A DNA stretch of 64,000 bases from Aureispira sp964404215 (lineage in GTDB: Bacteria; Bacteroidota; Bacteroidia; Chitinophagales; Saprospiraceae). This document shows positions 26,719 to 35,673 of the stretch, piece after piece. The DNA is taken from assembly GCA_964404215.1 (NCBI GenBank), contig CAYOJF010000001.1, positions 43,029 through 107,028 on the forward strand, read 5' to 3'. The notes beneath the pieces were generated by a model, which saw only the letters and a program-made list of their open reading frames with translations, was not told the origin of the DNA and ran no database searches. The translations under genes and the position numbers were made by a program. Each line of letters opens with the position of its first letter. The stretch's first letter is position 1.

Positions 26719-28236
26719 ATGATAACTAAATTATCGACCTACTTAAAGGATACCAAGGTATTTATTGGGATAGCTATGGTTTTGAGTCTATATATACGAT
26801 TTCATAACTTTCTGGCGAACCCATCACTGTATATTGATGAAGCAAATGTAGCGTGTAATATAGCAGAACGAGGAATGTTTGGTTTTTGGAGCAAGCTGGA
26901 CTATGAACAATATGCTCCCCCTATCTTTATGATGTTGACGAAGCTCAATGTATTCGTTTTTGGTTATCGCGAATTTGCACTTCGTCTACTACCTTTTATT
27001 AGCTCGATTGTCTGTTTGTTTTTATTGTACAAATTAGCGGACAAATTCATTTCTAACAAACCGCTTATTGGAGTAGTTGTTTTATTATTTGGGCTGAATT
27101 ATTGGTGTATTTTCCAGTCCTATAGCTTAAAGCAGTATGTACCTGATTTGGCGATAGCACTAGCATTGACTTTAGTGGCACTCAAAGCAGATTACCAACG
27201 GTTTTATGACCGTAAGGCACTATTATGGTGGACGATAGCAGGCTCCGTCTTGGTTTGGTCTTCTATGCCAGTCGTGTATGTCATGGCAGCTATGGGGGCT
27301 TATTTTGCTTGGCAAGCGTGGAGAGATCAAGCTTTCTTTAAGTGGTTGCCTTATTTTGCTGTTCCAGTGAGTATATGGGTAGTCAATTTTGGAATCTATT
27401 TCTTTACGATTCTTAAGGCAGATGCCACAACTGATTATTTACAAAACTATCATAAAATTTACTTCCTGACTCATGAATTATGGACAGGGGAAGGGATAGC
27501 TTGGAATGGTAAAATTTTAGGTAAACTATTGACAGAGTTTATAAGTGATTCTGGTGCGGCAATAGGTGCTTTTTTAGTGTTTTATGTCATAGGGGTAATT
27601 TTTTTGCTACGCAAAAAAACGAGTGTAGGGTTATTGCTTATCGTGCCATTTTTCTTGGCTCTATTGAGTTCAATGTTAGGGTATTATTCTTTGATTACTC
27701 GATTAGTTATATTCACTTTTCCTATACAGTTTATTGTGATGGGAATAGGTATGGATACCGTTATCAATACTTCTGCATTGGAGTCTAAGTTGATGACAAC
27801 TTTAGCGGCATTGTTTTTAGTCTACAATCTCAATTCATGGGCATTTGTAGGGAATAGAGATATGAAAATTGTTTTGGAAAATACAAGAGCTTCTTTGGAA
27901 TATATCTCAGAGAATAGGGCAGAAGGAGAGCCATTACTAATCAATCATTCAGGAATGTCTGTTACTAAGTTTTATGTGAATTATCATGCAAAAAACGAAA
28001 AGAAATTTGGGAACTGTAAGGATTACCAAACGGTACCATTTCCAAAATCGCTCGTAGAAGAGGCAGCTAGGACATTGGAAGAGCATCCATCTAAGCGAGT
28101 ATGGGTACTATTGGGACATTTAGAAAATCATGTAGCAGACCAAAAAGTAGCAGAGCTAGTAGCCCACCCTAATATAGCAGTAGCCCATCAAGAAATGGTT
28201 TGGAGGTCTAGAGCAGTCGTACTTACGAAAAAGTAA
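26719..28236 (+). CDS. Multi-pass membrane protein, GT39/ArnT-like glycosyltransferase
   Basis: 505 residues from the ATG at 26719 (a GTG one codon upstream is alternative). About ten to twelve hydrophobic helices, then a soluble C-terminal domain (about 395-505). The N-terminal periplasmic loop has the SLYIDEANVACNIAERG motif, whose Asp-Glu pair is typical of lipid-linked-sugar-dependent transferases (PMT/ArnT/GT39 type). It likely transfers a sugar from a polyprenyl carrier outside the membrane. Acceptor unknown. Converges on the lectin gene with only one base between the stops and no terminator visible. Confidence 0.78.
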   Translation: MITKLSTYLKDTKVFIGIAMVLSLYIRFHNFLANPSLYIDEANVACNIAERGMFGFWSKLDYEQYAPPIFMMLTKLNVFVFGYREFALRLLPFISSIVCLFLLYKLADKFISNKPLIGVVVLLFGLNYWCIFQSYSLKQYVPDLAIALALTLVALKADYQRFYDRKALLWWTIAGSVLVWSSMPVVYVMAAMGAYFAWQAWRDQAFFKWLPYFAVPVSIWVVNFGIYFFTILKADATTDYLQNYHKIYFLTHELWTGEGIAWNGKILGKLLTEFISDSGAAIGAFLVFYVIGVIFLLRKKTSVGLLLIVPFFLALLSSMLGYYSLITRLVIFTFPIQFIVMGIGMDTVINTSALESKLMTTLAALFLVYNLNSWAFVGNRDMKIVLENTRASLEYISENRAEGEPLLINHSGMSVTKFYVNYHAKNEKKFGNCKDYQTVPFPKSLVEEAARTLEEHPSKRVWVLLGHLENHVADQKVAELVAHPNIAVAHQEMVWRSRAVVLTKK

Positions 28237-28237
28237 C

Positions 28238-29248
28238 CTAGGCTCGCATAGAGGCAATATGAACGACTTTTTTGCTCACCCGATCTGTTCCATTGGTTAC
28301 GGTAACATAATACACACCAGAAGGAAGTCCAGGTAAATTAAAGTAGTATTTTTTATTTTGAGTCGTATGCGTGGGAATTTCATAGACTAGTTTTCCTGTG
28401 CTATCATACAGTTGCATCTGTACATCTTGTTCTTCTGGAAGTTTGATGTCTATGGTCAGTTTTTCGCGAAGTGGATTAGGGTAGATACCAATTGCTTGTT
28501 CGAACGAACGTGTTTTTTCAAACTCTGCATCTACCTGCAAGAGGAGCGATTGGATACAAACCATTTGCATGTTAGCTTTAGAGCCTGTACCTGCCGTAAA
28601 TCCTAAATAGACATCTTTTTGTCCATCAAAAATATCATTGATGAGATCTTTTTTATAGGTCAGCCTTTTTTCATCATCAAAATAAACGACCAGCTCTTGT
28701 GTAGAAGGTGTCCAAACAACTCGAATATCGTGGTATTCGCAGTCTCTTACATCTTTGCCATAAGTTTTGGCACGAACAGGTTTTGTGAGTGGTTGATTGA
28801 GCTTTCCATCTTTCACTAATGCTAAGTGAGGTTGATAAAGATCTTTGTGGTTGCGATTAAATTTAGTGTCTATTTCTAGTGCAAAAGAAGGAGTAATGGC
28901 ATCGCAAGTAGCACTAGCTCCAAAACCCATCTCTGAGCCATGACAACCTAAGGCATCATATTTTTGAGGCGAAGTATGAAAAACTAATGCCATACCTTCT
29001 CCAGCATGTTTGGAACATCCTAAATTGACTGCAAAACGAAATTCAATGGCATTATCTAGACCAATTGGTGTTTCGCACCAAATACTACCTACATCATTGG
29101 TGGCTTGATGAGATGTCAATCGGTAACAGTTTTCTGCCACTACAATGGTAGAACCATTGAGTGTAAAGGAGGGTTGAGCGACTAGTACAGTTACCTGACT
29201 AGATATTGTCAAGCAAAACCAAATCAAGTATTGAGCACCTTTTTTCAT
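28238..29248 (-). CDS. Secreted L-type lectin-like protein with T9SS sorting domain
   Basis: 336 residues. Signal peptide (1-25, ending VAQ) followed by an L-type lectin-like beta-sandwich (about 28-235) with AIEFRFAVNLG, GEGMALVFHTSPQ and ITPSFALEIDTKFN plus HDIRVVWTPSTQELVVYFDD, the typical lectin scaffold. The C-terminal ~80 residues (from GIYPNPLREKLTIDI to RVSKKVVHI) match type A T9SS sorting domains (YPNP, LPSGVYYVTV). So the protein is predicted to be exported by the T9SS and released or attached at the surface, where it could bind glycans. Confidence 0.9.
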   Translation of the reverse strand: MKKGAQYLIWFCLTISSQVTVLVAQPSFTLNGSTIVVAENCYRLTSHQATNDVGSIWCETPIGLDNAIEFRFAVNLGCSKHAGEGMALVFHTSPQKYDALGCHGSEMGFGASATCDAITPSFALEIDTKFNRNHKDLYQPHLALVKDGKLNQPLTKPVRAKTYGKDVRDCEYHDIRVVWTPSTQELVVYFDDEKRLTYKKDLINDIFDGQKDVYLGFTAGTGSKANMQMVCIQSLLLQVDAEFEKTRSFEQAIGIYPNPLREKLTIDIKLPEEQDVQMQLYDSTGKLVYEIPTHTTQNKKYYFNLPGLPSGVYYVTVTNGTDRVSKKVVHIASMRA

Positions 29249-29506
29249 GCAGAGGAACTTGGGATATTAGAGATTAAGGAAAATAAGAGAGATATAATAG
29301 TGACTCTCTTCTTATTGCCTGTGTGATTAAATAGATTTCAAAAATTTGACCATATAAGAATGGCAATCATATTTTGACAAAAAACAATAAAAATATGCTT
29401 TCTGTTGATGTCAATATTTGCAATACTATTTAATTGTACTCTTAAAGATAATTTTTTTTGATAGAATACCCATACCAAGCACGCTTAAAAAAAGACCAAG
29501 GGTAGA

Positions 29507-29917
29507 TTACTTCCCTTCGTATTCTACATAGTTCCGAGGTGTTTCGTACAAACGTACTGCCAAATCAAATTTGTTAGGGAGCTGCTCTTTGATGATATTC
29601 CAAATGACATAACTGATATTTTCAGCAGTAGGGTTGAGGTTTTTGAACTCAGGAACTTCCATATTCAGATTTTTATGATCCAGTTTCTTTTCTACATGTT
29701 CTTTGATGATATCAGATAGGAACTTTAGATCAATTAGGTATCCTGTGTCAGGATCTACTTCACCACTTACTTTTACTTCTAGATCGTAATTGTGACCATG
29801 ATAGTAGACATTGTTACAGAGTCCAAATACTTCTTGATTTTTTTCGTCAGACCATTTTGGATTGTGTAAGCGATGTGCGGCATTAAAATGAGCTTTGCGG
29901 TATACTGAAATATACAT
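29507..29917 (-). CDS. queD: 6-carboxytetrahydropterin synthase (QueD/PTPS family)
   Basis: 136 residues. Zinc-binding histidines are in HFNAAHRL and HGHNYDLEV, with the catalytic Cys just before in FGLCNNVYYHG. LDHKNLN and LYETPRNYVEY complete the family signature; a glutamate near the end binds the pterin. It converts 7,8-dihydroneopterin triphosphate to 6-carboxytetrahydropterin in queuosine synthesis; 6-pyruvoyl-tetrahydropterin synthase activity is an alternative. No other queuosine genes are nearby. A GATATC site lies inside the gene at 29708-29713, adjacent to the EcoRV-like system. Confidence 0.92.
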   Translation of the reverse strand: MYISVYRKAHFNAAHRLHNPKWSDEKNQEVFGLCNNVYYHGHNYDLEVKVSGEVDPDTGYLIDLKFLSDIIKEHVEKKLDHKNLNMEVPEFKNLNPTAENISYVIWNIIKEQLPNKFDLAVRLYETPRNYVEYEGK

Positions 29918-30078
29918 ATCTTTGAGTAGGTTTTGATGTAAAATTTAAGATTTGAGGGCAGCATCTATATAAACTACCCTTTATCTTTTAACATACAACC
30001 CCAAAATAAAAATCAGGTTGCAATAAACTAAAACTAAGTTTGGAATATTTTGGAATCAAATTATTGTATATTGAGGAT

Positions 30079-30927
30079 ATGAATGACCATAAAACACTTT
30101 TTTTACAGAATCTTAAATCTTTCGCAGAAACACTAACAGCTTATGTTTCAACAAATAGTAAAGATTGGACAATTAAAGGATTCATAGACATAGATGAAAA
30201 TATTTATACTATTTCATCTGACTCAAAAATAATTTCTAAGATACTAGAAATTCAGTTATTTCCTGAATTTAAGAAATTTGCGAATCAGAATGGGTATGAT
30301 ATTGTATTAGCTGAAAAACAAAATTGGTACCCAGATTTATCATTTGTAAATAAGAAAGATAGTAAGATTAAATTTGCTGTAGATATTAAAACGACATATC
30401 GGTTGAGTGAATATGAAGGGTTTTGTAATGGCTTTACTCTTGGTTCTCATGGAGAATACTTCAGGAATAGAAAGAGTTTAAAAAACATTCAGTTTCCTTA
30501 TGCTGATTATACAGCACATTTATGTTTGGGAATATTGTATTCACGAGCAAAGACTACAGATATAGATGAGACTAAAGTACTAGGTTTAGATTCCCTAGCG
30601 AATATTAACTCAGTAATTAAAAACTTAGTATTTTTTGCAGAAGAAAAATGGAAAATATCTAGCGATAGAGGAGGAAGTGGAAATACTGCTAATATTGGTA
30701 GTATTAACTACATAAAAGATATACTAAATGGTAATGGTGTTTTTATTAAATTAGGGGAATCTGTTTTTGATGAGTATTGGATGAATCAAGGCATATTGCA
30801 GGTGCCTAATCCTAAAAAACCAAAAGAATTCAAAAAACTGACAAAACTAGCAGAGTTTTTGGAATTTAAGGGGCTAGATGACTCTCTGATTAACCCACCA
30901 AAACCCAAAAGAAAGACAACTAAATAA
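30079..30927 (+). CDS. EcoRV-like type II restriction endonuclease (predicted GATATC)
   Basis: 282 residues from the ATG at 30079; a TTG at 30040 would add 13 residues. The match to EcoRV, recalled from knowledge, runs over most of the length. Catalytic residues appear as PD at 85-86, D102 and K104 (NWYPDLSF...VDIKTTY), with the same 16-residue Asp-Asp spacing as D74/D90 of EcoRV, and E57 fits EcoRV E45. The recognition R-loop GGSGNTANIGS and the Q-loop Q81 N82 are conserved, so GATATC blunt cutting is predicted. A basic Pro/Lys tail follows. Overlaps the methyltransferase ATG by one base. AT content looks higher than in neighbours. Confidence 0.93.
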   Translation: MNDHKTLFLQNLKSFAETLTAYVSTNSKDWTIKGFIDIDENIYTISSDSKIISKILEIQLFPEFKKFANQNGYDIVLAEKQNWYPDLSFVNKKDSKIKFAVDIKTTYRLSEYEGFCNGFTLGSHGEYFRNRKSLKNIQFPYADYTAHLCLGILYSRAKTTDIDETKVLGLDSLANINSVIKNLVFFAEEKWKISSDRGGSGNTANIGSINYIKDILNGNGVFIKLGESVFDEYWMNQGILQVPNPKKPKEFKKLTKLAEFLEFKGLDDSLINPPKPKRKTTK

Positions 30928-31898
30928 TGGCAATAGTACCACCTATAAAATCTCAAGGAATAAAAACAAAGTTGGTTGATTGGATATCAACTAGTGTAGA
31001 GAGTATTGAATATGATAGATGGGTAGAGCCGTTTATGGGCACTGGAGTCGTAGGGTTTAATATCAGACCTCAAAAAGCTCTTATGTGTGATAGTAACCCT
31101 CATCTAATTAAATTTTACCAATCTGTCCAGACGAAACAAATTACTCACTTAGATGTAAAAAAATTCTTAGAAAAAGAAGGACAAAAACTATTAGATTCAG
31201 ATGGCGAATATTATTATGCTGTTCGAGAGAGGTTTAATGAATTTAATCAACCTTTAGATTTTTTATTTCTAAGTCGTTCTTGTTTCAATGGAATGATGAG
31301 GTTCAATAGAAAAGGAGGTTTTAATGTTCCATTTTGTAAAAAACCTAATAGATTTGCTAAAGCTCTTGTGACTAAAATTACAAATCAAGTTAAGAATGTA
31401 TCTCAAATCATTGAGCTAGGTGATTTTTTATTCAAACATCAAAATTTTGAAGATACATTAAAAGAGGTTAATTCTACTGATTTGGTATATGCAGACCCTC
31501 CTTATATTGGTCGTCATGTAGATTATTTTGATTCTTGGTCAGAAGAGAATGAAATTAAACTAAATCAGGGATTTATAAATTCAAAGGCAAAATATGTAAT
31601 GTCAACATGGTTGAGTAATAAATATAGAACTAATGAGTATGTTTTTTCTATATGGAGGGATGCTTATATAGCAACAAAAGAACACTTTTATCATGTAGGA
31701 GGGAGTACAAAAAATAGGAATGCAGTATATGAAGCCTTATTATCTAATAGTAATATTATTAATAGCATCACTGTACCTGAAATGAAGCAACGAATAAGTG
31801 ATAAGAATTCTCTTTTAACTTCACCTAAAAAATATCAAATGCCTTCTGCTCAGTTAAAAATGGATTTAAAAGAAGACTTTTTAAATTACGGCAAGTAA
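30927..31898 (+). CDS. EcoRV-like adenine-N6 DNA methyltransferase (predicted GATATC)
   Basis: 323 residues, D12-class (Dam-like) adenine methyltransferase. VPPIKSQGIKTKLV near the start and the SAM motif EPFMGTG at 34-40, CDSNPHL, GGFNVPFCKKPNRFA at about 130-144 and catalytic DPPYIGRHVDYF at 190-201 closely resemble M.EcoRV. It protects host GATATC sites by methylating the first adenine, as in EcoRV. The C-terminal ~40 residues (after VYEALLSNS) are an extension relative to M.EcoRV. Translation is coupled to the endonuclease by TAATG. A GATATC site lies within its own coding start at 30983-30988. Confidence 0.94.
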   Translation: MAIVPPIKSQGIKTKLVDWISTSVESIEYDRWVEPFMGTGVVGFNIRPQKALMCDSNPHLIKFYQSVQTKQITHLDVKKFLEKEGQKLLDSDGEYYYAVRERFNEFNQPLDFLFLSRSCFNGMMRFNRKGGFNVPFCKKPNRFAKALVTKITNQVKNVSQIIELGDFLFKHQNFEDTLKEVNSTDLVYADPPYIGRHVDYFDSWSEENEIKLNQGFINSKAKYVMSTWLSNKYRTNEYVFSIWRDAYIATKEHFYHVGGSTKNRNAVYEALLSNSNIINSITVPEMKQRISDKNSLLTSPKKYQMPSAQLKMDLKEDFLNYGK

Positions 31899-31915
31899 TT
31901 GTTATAACTATAAAT

Positions 31916-33070
31916 ATGCTATTTCAAGAAGTACTCGGCCACGAGAAGGTCAAACAACATCTTATTGATGCTCATGAAGCAGACCGTACGGCACATGCTC
32001 AAATTTTCATGAGCAAAGAAGGAAACGGAGCTTTGGCACTAGCATTAGCTTATACGCAGTATTTGTTATGTGAGGAGCCGACGGGAACAGACGCTTGTGG
32101 AAGCTGTCCCTCTTGTCGGAAAAATCAAAAACTAGTACACCCCGATGTGCATTTTTCTTATCCTACTATTGGCAGTAAAAAAATAAGTACGGATTTTATC
32201 AAGGAGTGGCGGGCAGCAGTATTGCAGAATCCATACCTAAATGTCAATGAATGGTTGGAGGCTATAGGAGCCGAAAACCAACAAGGCAATATTACGAAAG
32301 ATGAATGTGTTTCTATTGTCAATCGTCTAAGCCTCAAATCAACAGAAGGAGGCTATAAGATTATGATACTTTGGTTACCTGAGTTTTTGGGTAATGAAGG
32401 AAATCGATTATTAAAACTGATCGAGGAGCCTCGTCCTAATACTTTATTCCTGTTAGTTTCAGAGCAGTCTGGTAGGATTTTGAATACTATTCTTTCGAGG
32501 TGTCAGTTGGTCAATATTCCTCGATTATCAGATGATTTAGTGGCTAGACAGCTTGAAAGTGCTCACGAAGTACCTAACGAAAAAGCTAAAACAATCGCTT
32601 ATCTTGCGGAAGGGAATTACAATAAAGCGAAGCAATTATTAGAGGATATTGATGATAATAATGGGCTGATATTTGTGGATTGGCTACGGGTGTGTTATCA
32701 GGGTAAACCGAAGGATATGGTGAAATGGGTAGAAGCGATTGTAAGCGGTAAACATGCTACTAAAGATTTTTATCAGAAAATGGGGCGAAAAGACCAAATT
32801 GTATTTCTACAGTATGCGTTGTATTTTCTTAAAGAATTTTTGAGCCTGAAATTAGGGAATGGTGATATTGCGGTTCGTTTGCAGCAGAAAGAACTACAAA
32901 CCGCTCAAAATATGCTGAAGGTAATCGGTGTAGAGCAAATGCAGCAACTGATTCAACTCTTTGATGAAACAGCTTTTCATGTAGAACGAAATGGAAATCC
33001 TCGAATTCTTTTCTTAGATGCCTCTATCCAAATTCATCGTATTTTGCGTAGACAATTGTTGCCAATTTAG
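31916..33070 (+). CDS. holB: DNA polymerase III delta' subunit
   Basis: 384 residues. Clamp-loader AAA+ fold: GHEKVKQHL at the start, zinc-binding cysteines at 52, 61, 64 and 67 (CGSCPSC), KIMILWLPEFLGNEGNRLLKLIEEP (Walker B-like/sensor region) and SRCQLVNIPRLS. The normal Walker A is replaced by MSKEGNGALALALAYTQ, lacking GKT, as expected for the non-ATPase delta' subunit of Bacteroidota. It is an 17-bp gap downstream of the methyltransferase, so the restriction system was placed directly in front of an essential replication gene. Confidence 0.9.
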   Translation: MLFQEVLGHEKVKQHLIDAHEADRTAHAQIFMSKEGNGALALALAYTQYLLCEEPTGTDACGSCPSCRKNQKLVHPDVHFSYPTIGSKKISTDFIKEWRAAVLQNPYLNVNEWLEAIGAENQQGNITKDECVSIVNRLSLKSTEGGYKIMILWLPEFLGNEGNRLLKLIEEPRPNTLFLLVSEQSGRILNTILSRCQLVNIPRLSDDLVARQLESAHEVPNEKAKTIAYLAEGNYNKAKQLLEDIDDNNGLIFVDWLRVCYQGKPKDMVKWVEAIVSGKHATKDFYQKMGRKDQIVFLQYALYFLKEFLSLKLGNGDIAVRLQQKELQTAQNMLKVIGVEQMQQLIQLFDETAFHVERNGNPRILFLDASIQIHRILRRQLLPI

Positions 33071-33210
33071 AATGTAGGATTTTTAAGTGGATGGGGTTGG
33101 TTTTTAGTAGTATGTAATAAGTAGAAAGACGTTAAGTGGGTGGATGGTGTATTTTAGATGATTAGAAGTTAGACTGTTAGAGGTTAGATTTTTGAGTGGA
33201 TGGGAAGTGT
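33071..33210 (+). repeat. Degenerate extragenic repeat (copy B), directly 3' of holB
   Basis: Starts at the base after the holB stop: AATGTAGGA, then three versions of AAGTGGATGGGG (about 33086, 33135, 33194), then GATTAGAAGTTAGACTG and TTAGAGGTTAGA. The same words occur 3' of aroE on the minus strand (21001-21141). No ORF or terminator-type hairpin is evident in the 228-bp gap to the anti-sigma gene stop. Confidence 0.55.
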
Positions 33211-33298
33211 TTTAATAGTAAATAATTTACTACGGTCACTAGGACAGTTCAACAATCAACAAAACTAACCACTCAGAATATCCACTTATAATTGGTAT

Positions 33299-34783
33299 TT
33301 AATTAACCAGATGTTGTTTTCGGTTGTCTAAGTATTGCTGCAACTCTTCTGTAGATTGTATTTTATTAGTCAAATCATCCATAGCGAAAGCAAAGGTCCC
33401 AAAAGATTTATCTCCCATTGTTTGTCTAGCACTTTTGTAAAAACTATAAAGTTTACCATCTGTAGTCCAGAGCAAGAATACATTAGCAGCCACTCTGTTG
33501 CATAAAAAACGATTGGGCTCAAAACTATAAGCCGCATTGTAATCCAAATCAATAACGGATAGTGTATGCCCATTTTGGATGGCATTTTTTTGGAAGGTGG
33601 TGTAACTAGCTTCTACTAAAATCTGGTGTGCTACGGTATATTTTTGCCCACAGTTGTATACTCCAAAAGAAGGTAATTGTAGTCCTTTGATTAGTTTTGG
33701 ATTATGCTTATGCTGAACAATCTTCCGTCGTTTGAGTAGTACTTGATTGACCATGACGGAGTCTACAGTAGGTTTTTCTTCCTTATCTGCTATTCGCTTA
33801 ATTGCAATATCGCCAATATGAACTTTACCCCCCATTGTATAAGTAGCAGTGTCTAATGGAGAACGAGTAGTAGGAGTACTGACGATGCCATTAATAGAAT
33901 CGGCTTTTGCTTGAGCTTTAAGTATTTTTTCAATTTTTTTGTTGTAGGCAATATCCGCTAACTCTTTTTTAGTTGGTATGCGTTTTAGTGGTGGTAGATC
34001 AATACTTCCCAGTGAATTCCAAATACTATCTTTTTCGTTGAAATGATAGAGCAATAGGTCGTCTTGACGTTGAAGTAATTCAAAGTCAAGAGTAATTGGT
34101 TCTTGAGGGTTGATTTGTAGGATCTGACCATTTTGTATAGCTCTGATTTCAAGCATACCAAAAGAATTGAATCGCTCTTGTTTATGATGCATCGTAATAC
34201 CTGAAAAAGCCATTTGAGCAGCAGTACTGTATTTTCTATACCGAACGGTATATTCTCCTTCTACAGGCTGACCATTAGGGAGCAAGACCGCTTTGGGCGG
34301 AATATGAAGGGAGGAACCTGTATTATTTAATACGATGGTTGTTCCTCGTTCATTGCGAATAGTCTCTTGCTGAAAGGGAACCTCAAACTGACTTGGGTCA
34401 AGAGTAGTCATGCCTTCAGTTTGTATCGCTTGGTATTCATCTTCATTGAGTTGAATCTGTTGTAGATTACCTTCTACGGGGGGACGATTGAACCAAGCTA
34501 AAATTAGTACAGCAAATGCACCGAGCGTGAGTGCTAATACCCACCAATGACGTTTGTTTTTTATTGGAGGAAAATTTTTAATATGGGTATTATGATAATT
34601 CTTAATATCTTCTAAGAAGGCATTTTCTTTGAGTTGGGATACGAGTTGAGCCTGAAAATCTACTTCAGCACGGAGCTGGCTATCTTGCTGCAATTGTTTT
34701 TGCATGGCTTCTTGCTCTTTTTTTGGGAGCTTATTGGCAAGAAACTGCTCTATTCTTTCGATATGACGGAGTTCTGAACGCAT
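33299..34783 (-). CDS. Membrane-anchored anti-sigma-like protein with large extracytoplasmic domain
   Basis: 494 residues. The N-terminal ~75 residues are helical and cytoplasmic (RIEQFLANKLPKKEQEAM...), like the anti-sigma domain of zinc-finger-less anti-sigma factors, followed by one membrane helix (about 82-99, WWVLALTLGAFAVLILAW). The large C-terminal part is beta-rich and starts with a repeat of IPPKAVLLPNGQPVEGEYTVRYR, as in Bacteroidota proteins of unknown role. It lies three bases downstream of a sigma-factor gene, so it is likely its regulator. No FecR domain is evident. Signal sensed is unknown. Confidence 0.7.
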   Translation of the reverse strand: MRSELRHIERIEQFLANKLPKKEQEAMQKQLQQDSQLRAEVDFQAQLVSQLKENAFLEDIKNYHNTHIKNFPPIKNKRHWWVLALTLGAFAVLILAWFNRPPVEGNLQQIQLNEDEYQAIQTEGMTTLDPSQFEVPFQQETIRNERGTTIVLNNTGSSLHIPPKAVLLPNGQPVEGEYTVRYRKYSTAAQMAFSGITMHHKQERFNSFGMLEIRAIQNGQILQINPQEPITLDFELLQRQDDLLLYHFNEKDSIWNSLGSIDLPPLKRIPTKKELADIAYNKKIEKILKAQAKADSINGIVSTPTTRSPLDTATYTMGGKVHIGDIAIKRIADKEEKPTVDSVMVNQVLLKRRKIVQHKHNPKLIKGLQLPSFGVYNCGQKYTVAHQILVEASYTTFQKNAIQNGHTLSVIDLDYNAAYSFEPNRFLCNRVAANVFLLWTTDGKLYSFYKSARQTMGDKSFGTFAFAMDDLTNKIQSTEELQQYLDNRKQHLVN

Positions 34784-34786
34784 AAC

Positions 34787-35377
34787 TTATTTGGATAGAA
34801 TGGTTTTAGTAGAAGTCATTTTTTTGGCACGTTCGATACATTTGTACTTTTGTGTTTTGGCACTATTAGTACTACCGTAACCAAACTTTTGAGCAATTTC
34901 TTGCATGGACATTCTTTGATAATAATAACTCTTTAAGATTTGTTGACATTTCTGTCCTAGTTTGGAGATAATCTTGGAGAGTAATTTAGATTGTTGTAGA
35001 GCTTCTTCTTTTTGTTGGAGCGAGTCGTCAAAATCAATAGGGATGACTCGGTTATCCTCTTCTATCAGAATTTCTCTATTTTTTTTCTTTAACCAATCTT
35101 TCCAAATAAATCGGGTAACACTATATAGATAAGTACTTGCAGCACAGGTGAGCTCAAAAGTGGGCTTTTGAGCATTGCGATAAAAAACTAACAAGGCCTC
35201 TTGAAAAACATCTTGTGCATCTGCATCATTTCCCCCATGCGTACAGATAAACTGCCGAATCATGGGATAAGCTTCATATAGCTTCGCAATGGCTTTTTTG
35301 TTATCACCATTACGTAATTGGAGTAGGATATCAGACTTTTGAGTCATAGAGGTCGCATTGCTTTGTTTTGTAGACAT
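34787..35377 (-). CDS. RNA polymerase sigma factor, ECF type
   Basis: 196 residues. Region 2 includes AQDVFQEALLVFYRNAQKP and the -10 recognition segment around ASTYLYSVTRFIWKDWLKKKN; region 4 includes LGQKCQQILKSYYYQRMSMQEIAQKFGYGSTNSAKTQKYKC with the helix-turn-helix. It is a group 4 sigma factor, probably controlled by the membrane protein encoded downstream. Target genes cannot be seen from here. The second ECF pair in this window (62.5-63.8 kb) is of the FecI type; this one is not. Confidence 0.9.
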   Translation of the reverse strand: MSTKQSNATSMTQKSDILLQLRNGDNKKAIAKLYEAYPMIRQFICTHGGNDADAQDVFQEALLVFYRNAQKPTFELTCAASTYLYSVTRFIWKDWLKKKNREILIEEDNRVIPIDFDDSLQQKEEALQQSKLLSKIISKLGQKCQQILKSYYYQRMSMQEIAQKFGYGSTNSAKTQKYKCIERAKKMTSTKTILSK

Positions 35378-35521
35378 ACCTTGTTTATGTCAATGGGAAA
35401 GAAAGGTAACCTCAAAATACTAAAAAAATAAAAATATTCTAGCGATAGTTAAGTAGTCGATTAAGAGTAACCAAATATTAAAAAAATGGTTAGTTTAAGC
35501 GAGTTGAAGGCAAAAAATATA

Positions 35522-35590
35522 GCTTTAGCGGGCTAAAGCGAGGCTTTTTAACGCATAAATCGCTTAAAATCGACTTTTTTGATGCGTTAA
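35522..35590. other. Two hairpins in the sigma/flippase intergenic region
   Basis: GCTTTAGC (35522-35529) / GCTAAAGC (35532-35539) is an 8-bp inverted repeat with a two-base centre. TTAACGCAT (35548-35556) / ATGCGTTAA (35582-35590) is a perfect 9-bp pair over a 25-base loop that itself contains TCG/CGA-rich partial repeats. They lie between divergent genes and may be regulatory. Confidence 0.4.
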
Positions 35591-35624
35591 CTTTTGAGCG
35601 GCTACTTAAGAACAGAGGGTTGTG

Positions 35625-35632
35625 TATATTTG
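35625..35632 (+). promoter_or_regulatory. Candidate -7 box for the flippase gene
   Basis: TATATTTG fits TAnnTTTG. If used, transcription would start near 35639, which favours the GTG at 35674 as translation start over the TTG at 35620. No well-spaced -33 box was found. Confidence 0.35.
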
Positions 35633-35673
35633 TGAACGAATCTTATTTTTTTATCCATTCAACTTTACAATAC

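Noticed and set aside
30040..30078. TTG start extending the EcoRV-like endonuclease by 13 residues
   Set aside because: The ATG at 30079 has a GAGG just upstream and gives a length and alignment start closer to EcoRV.
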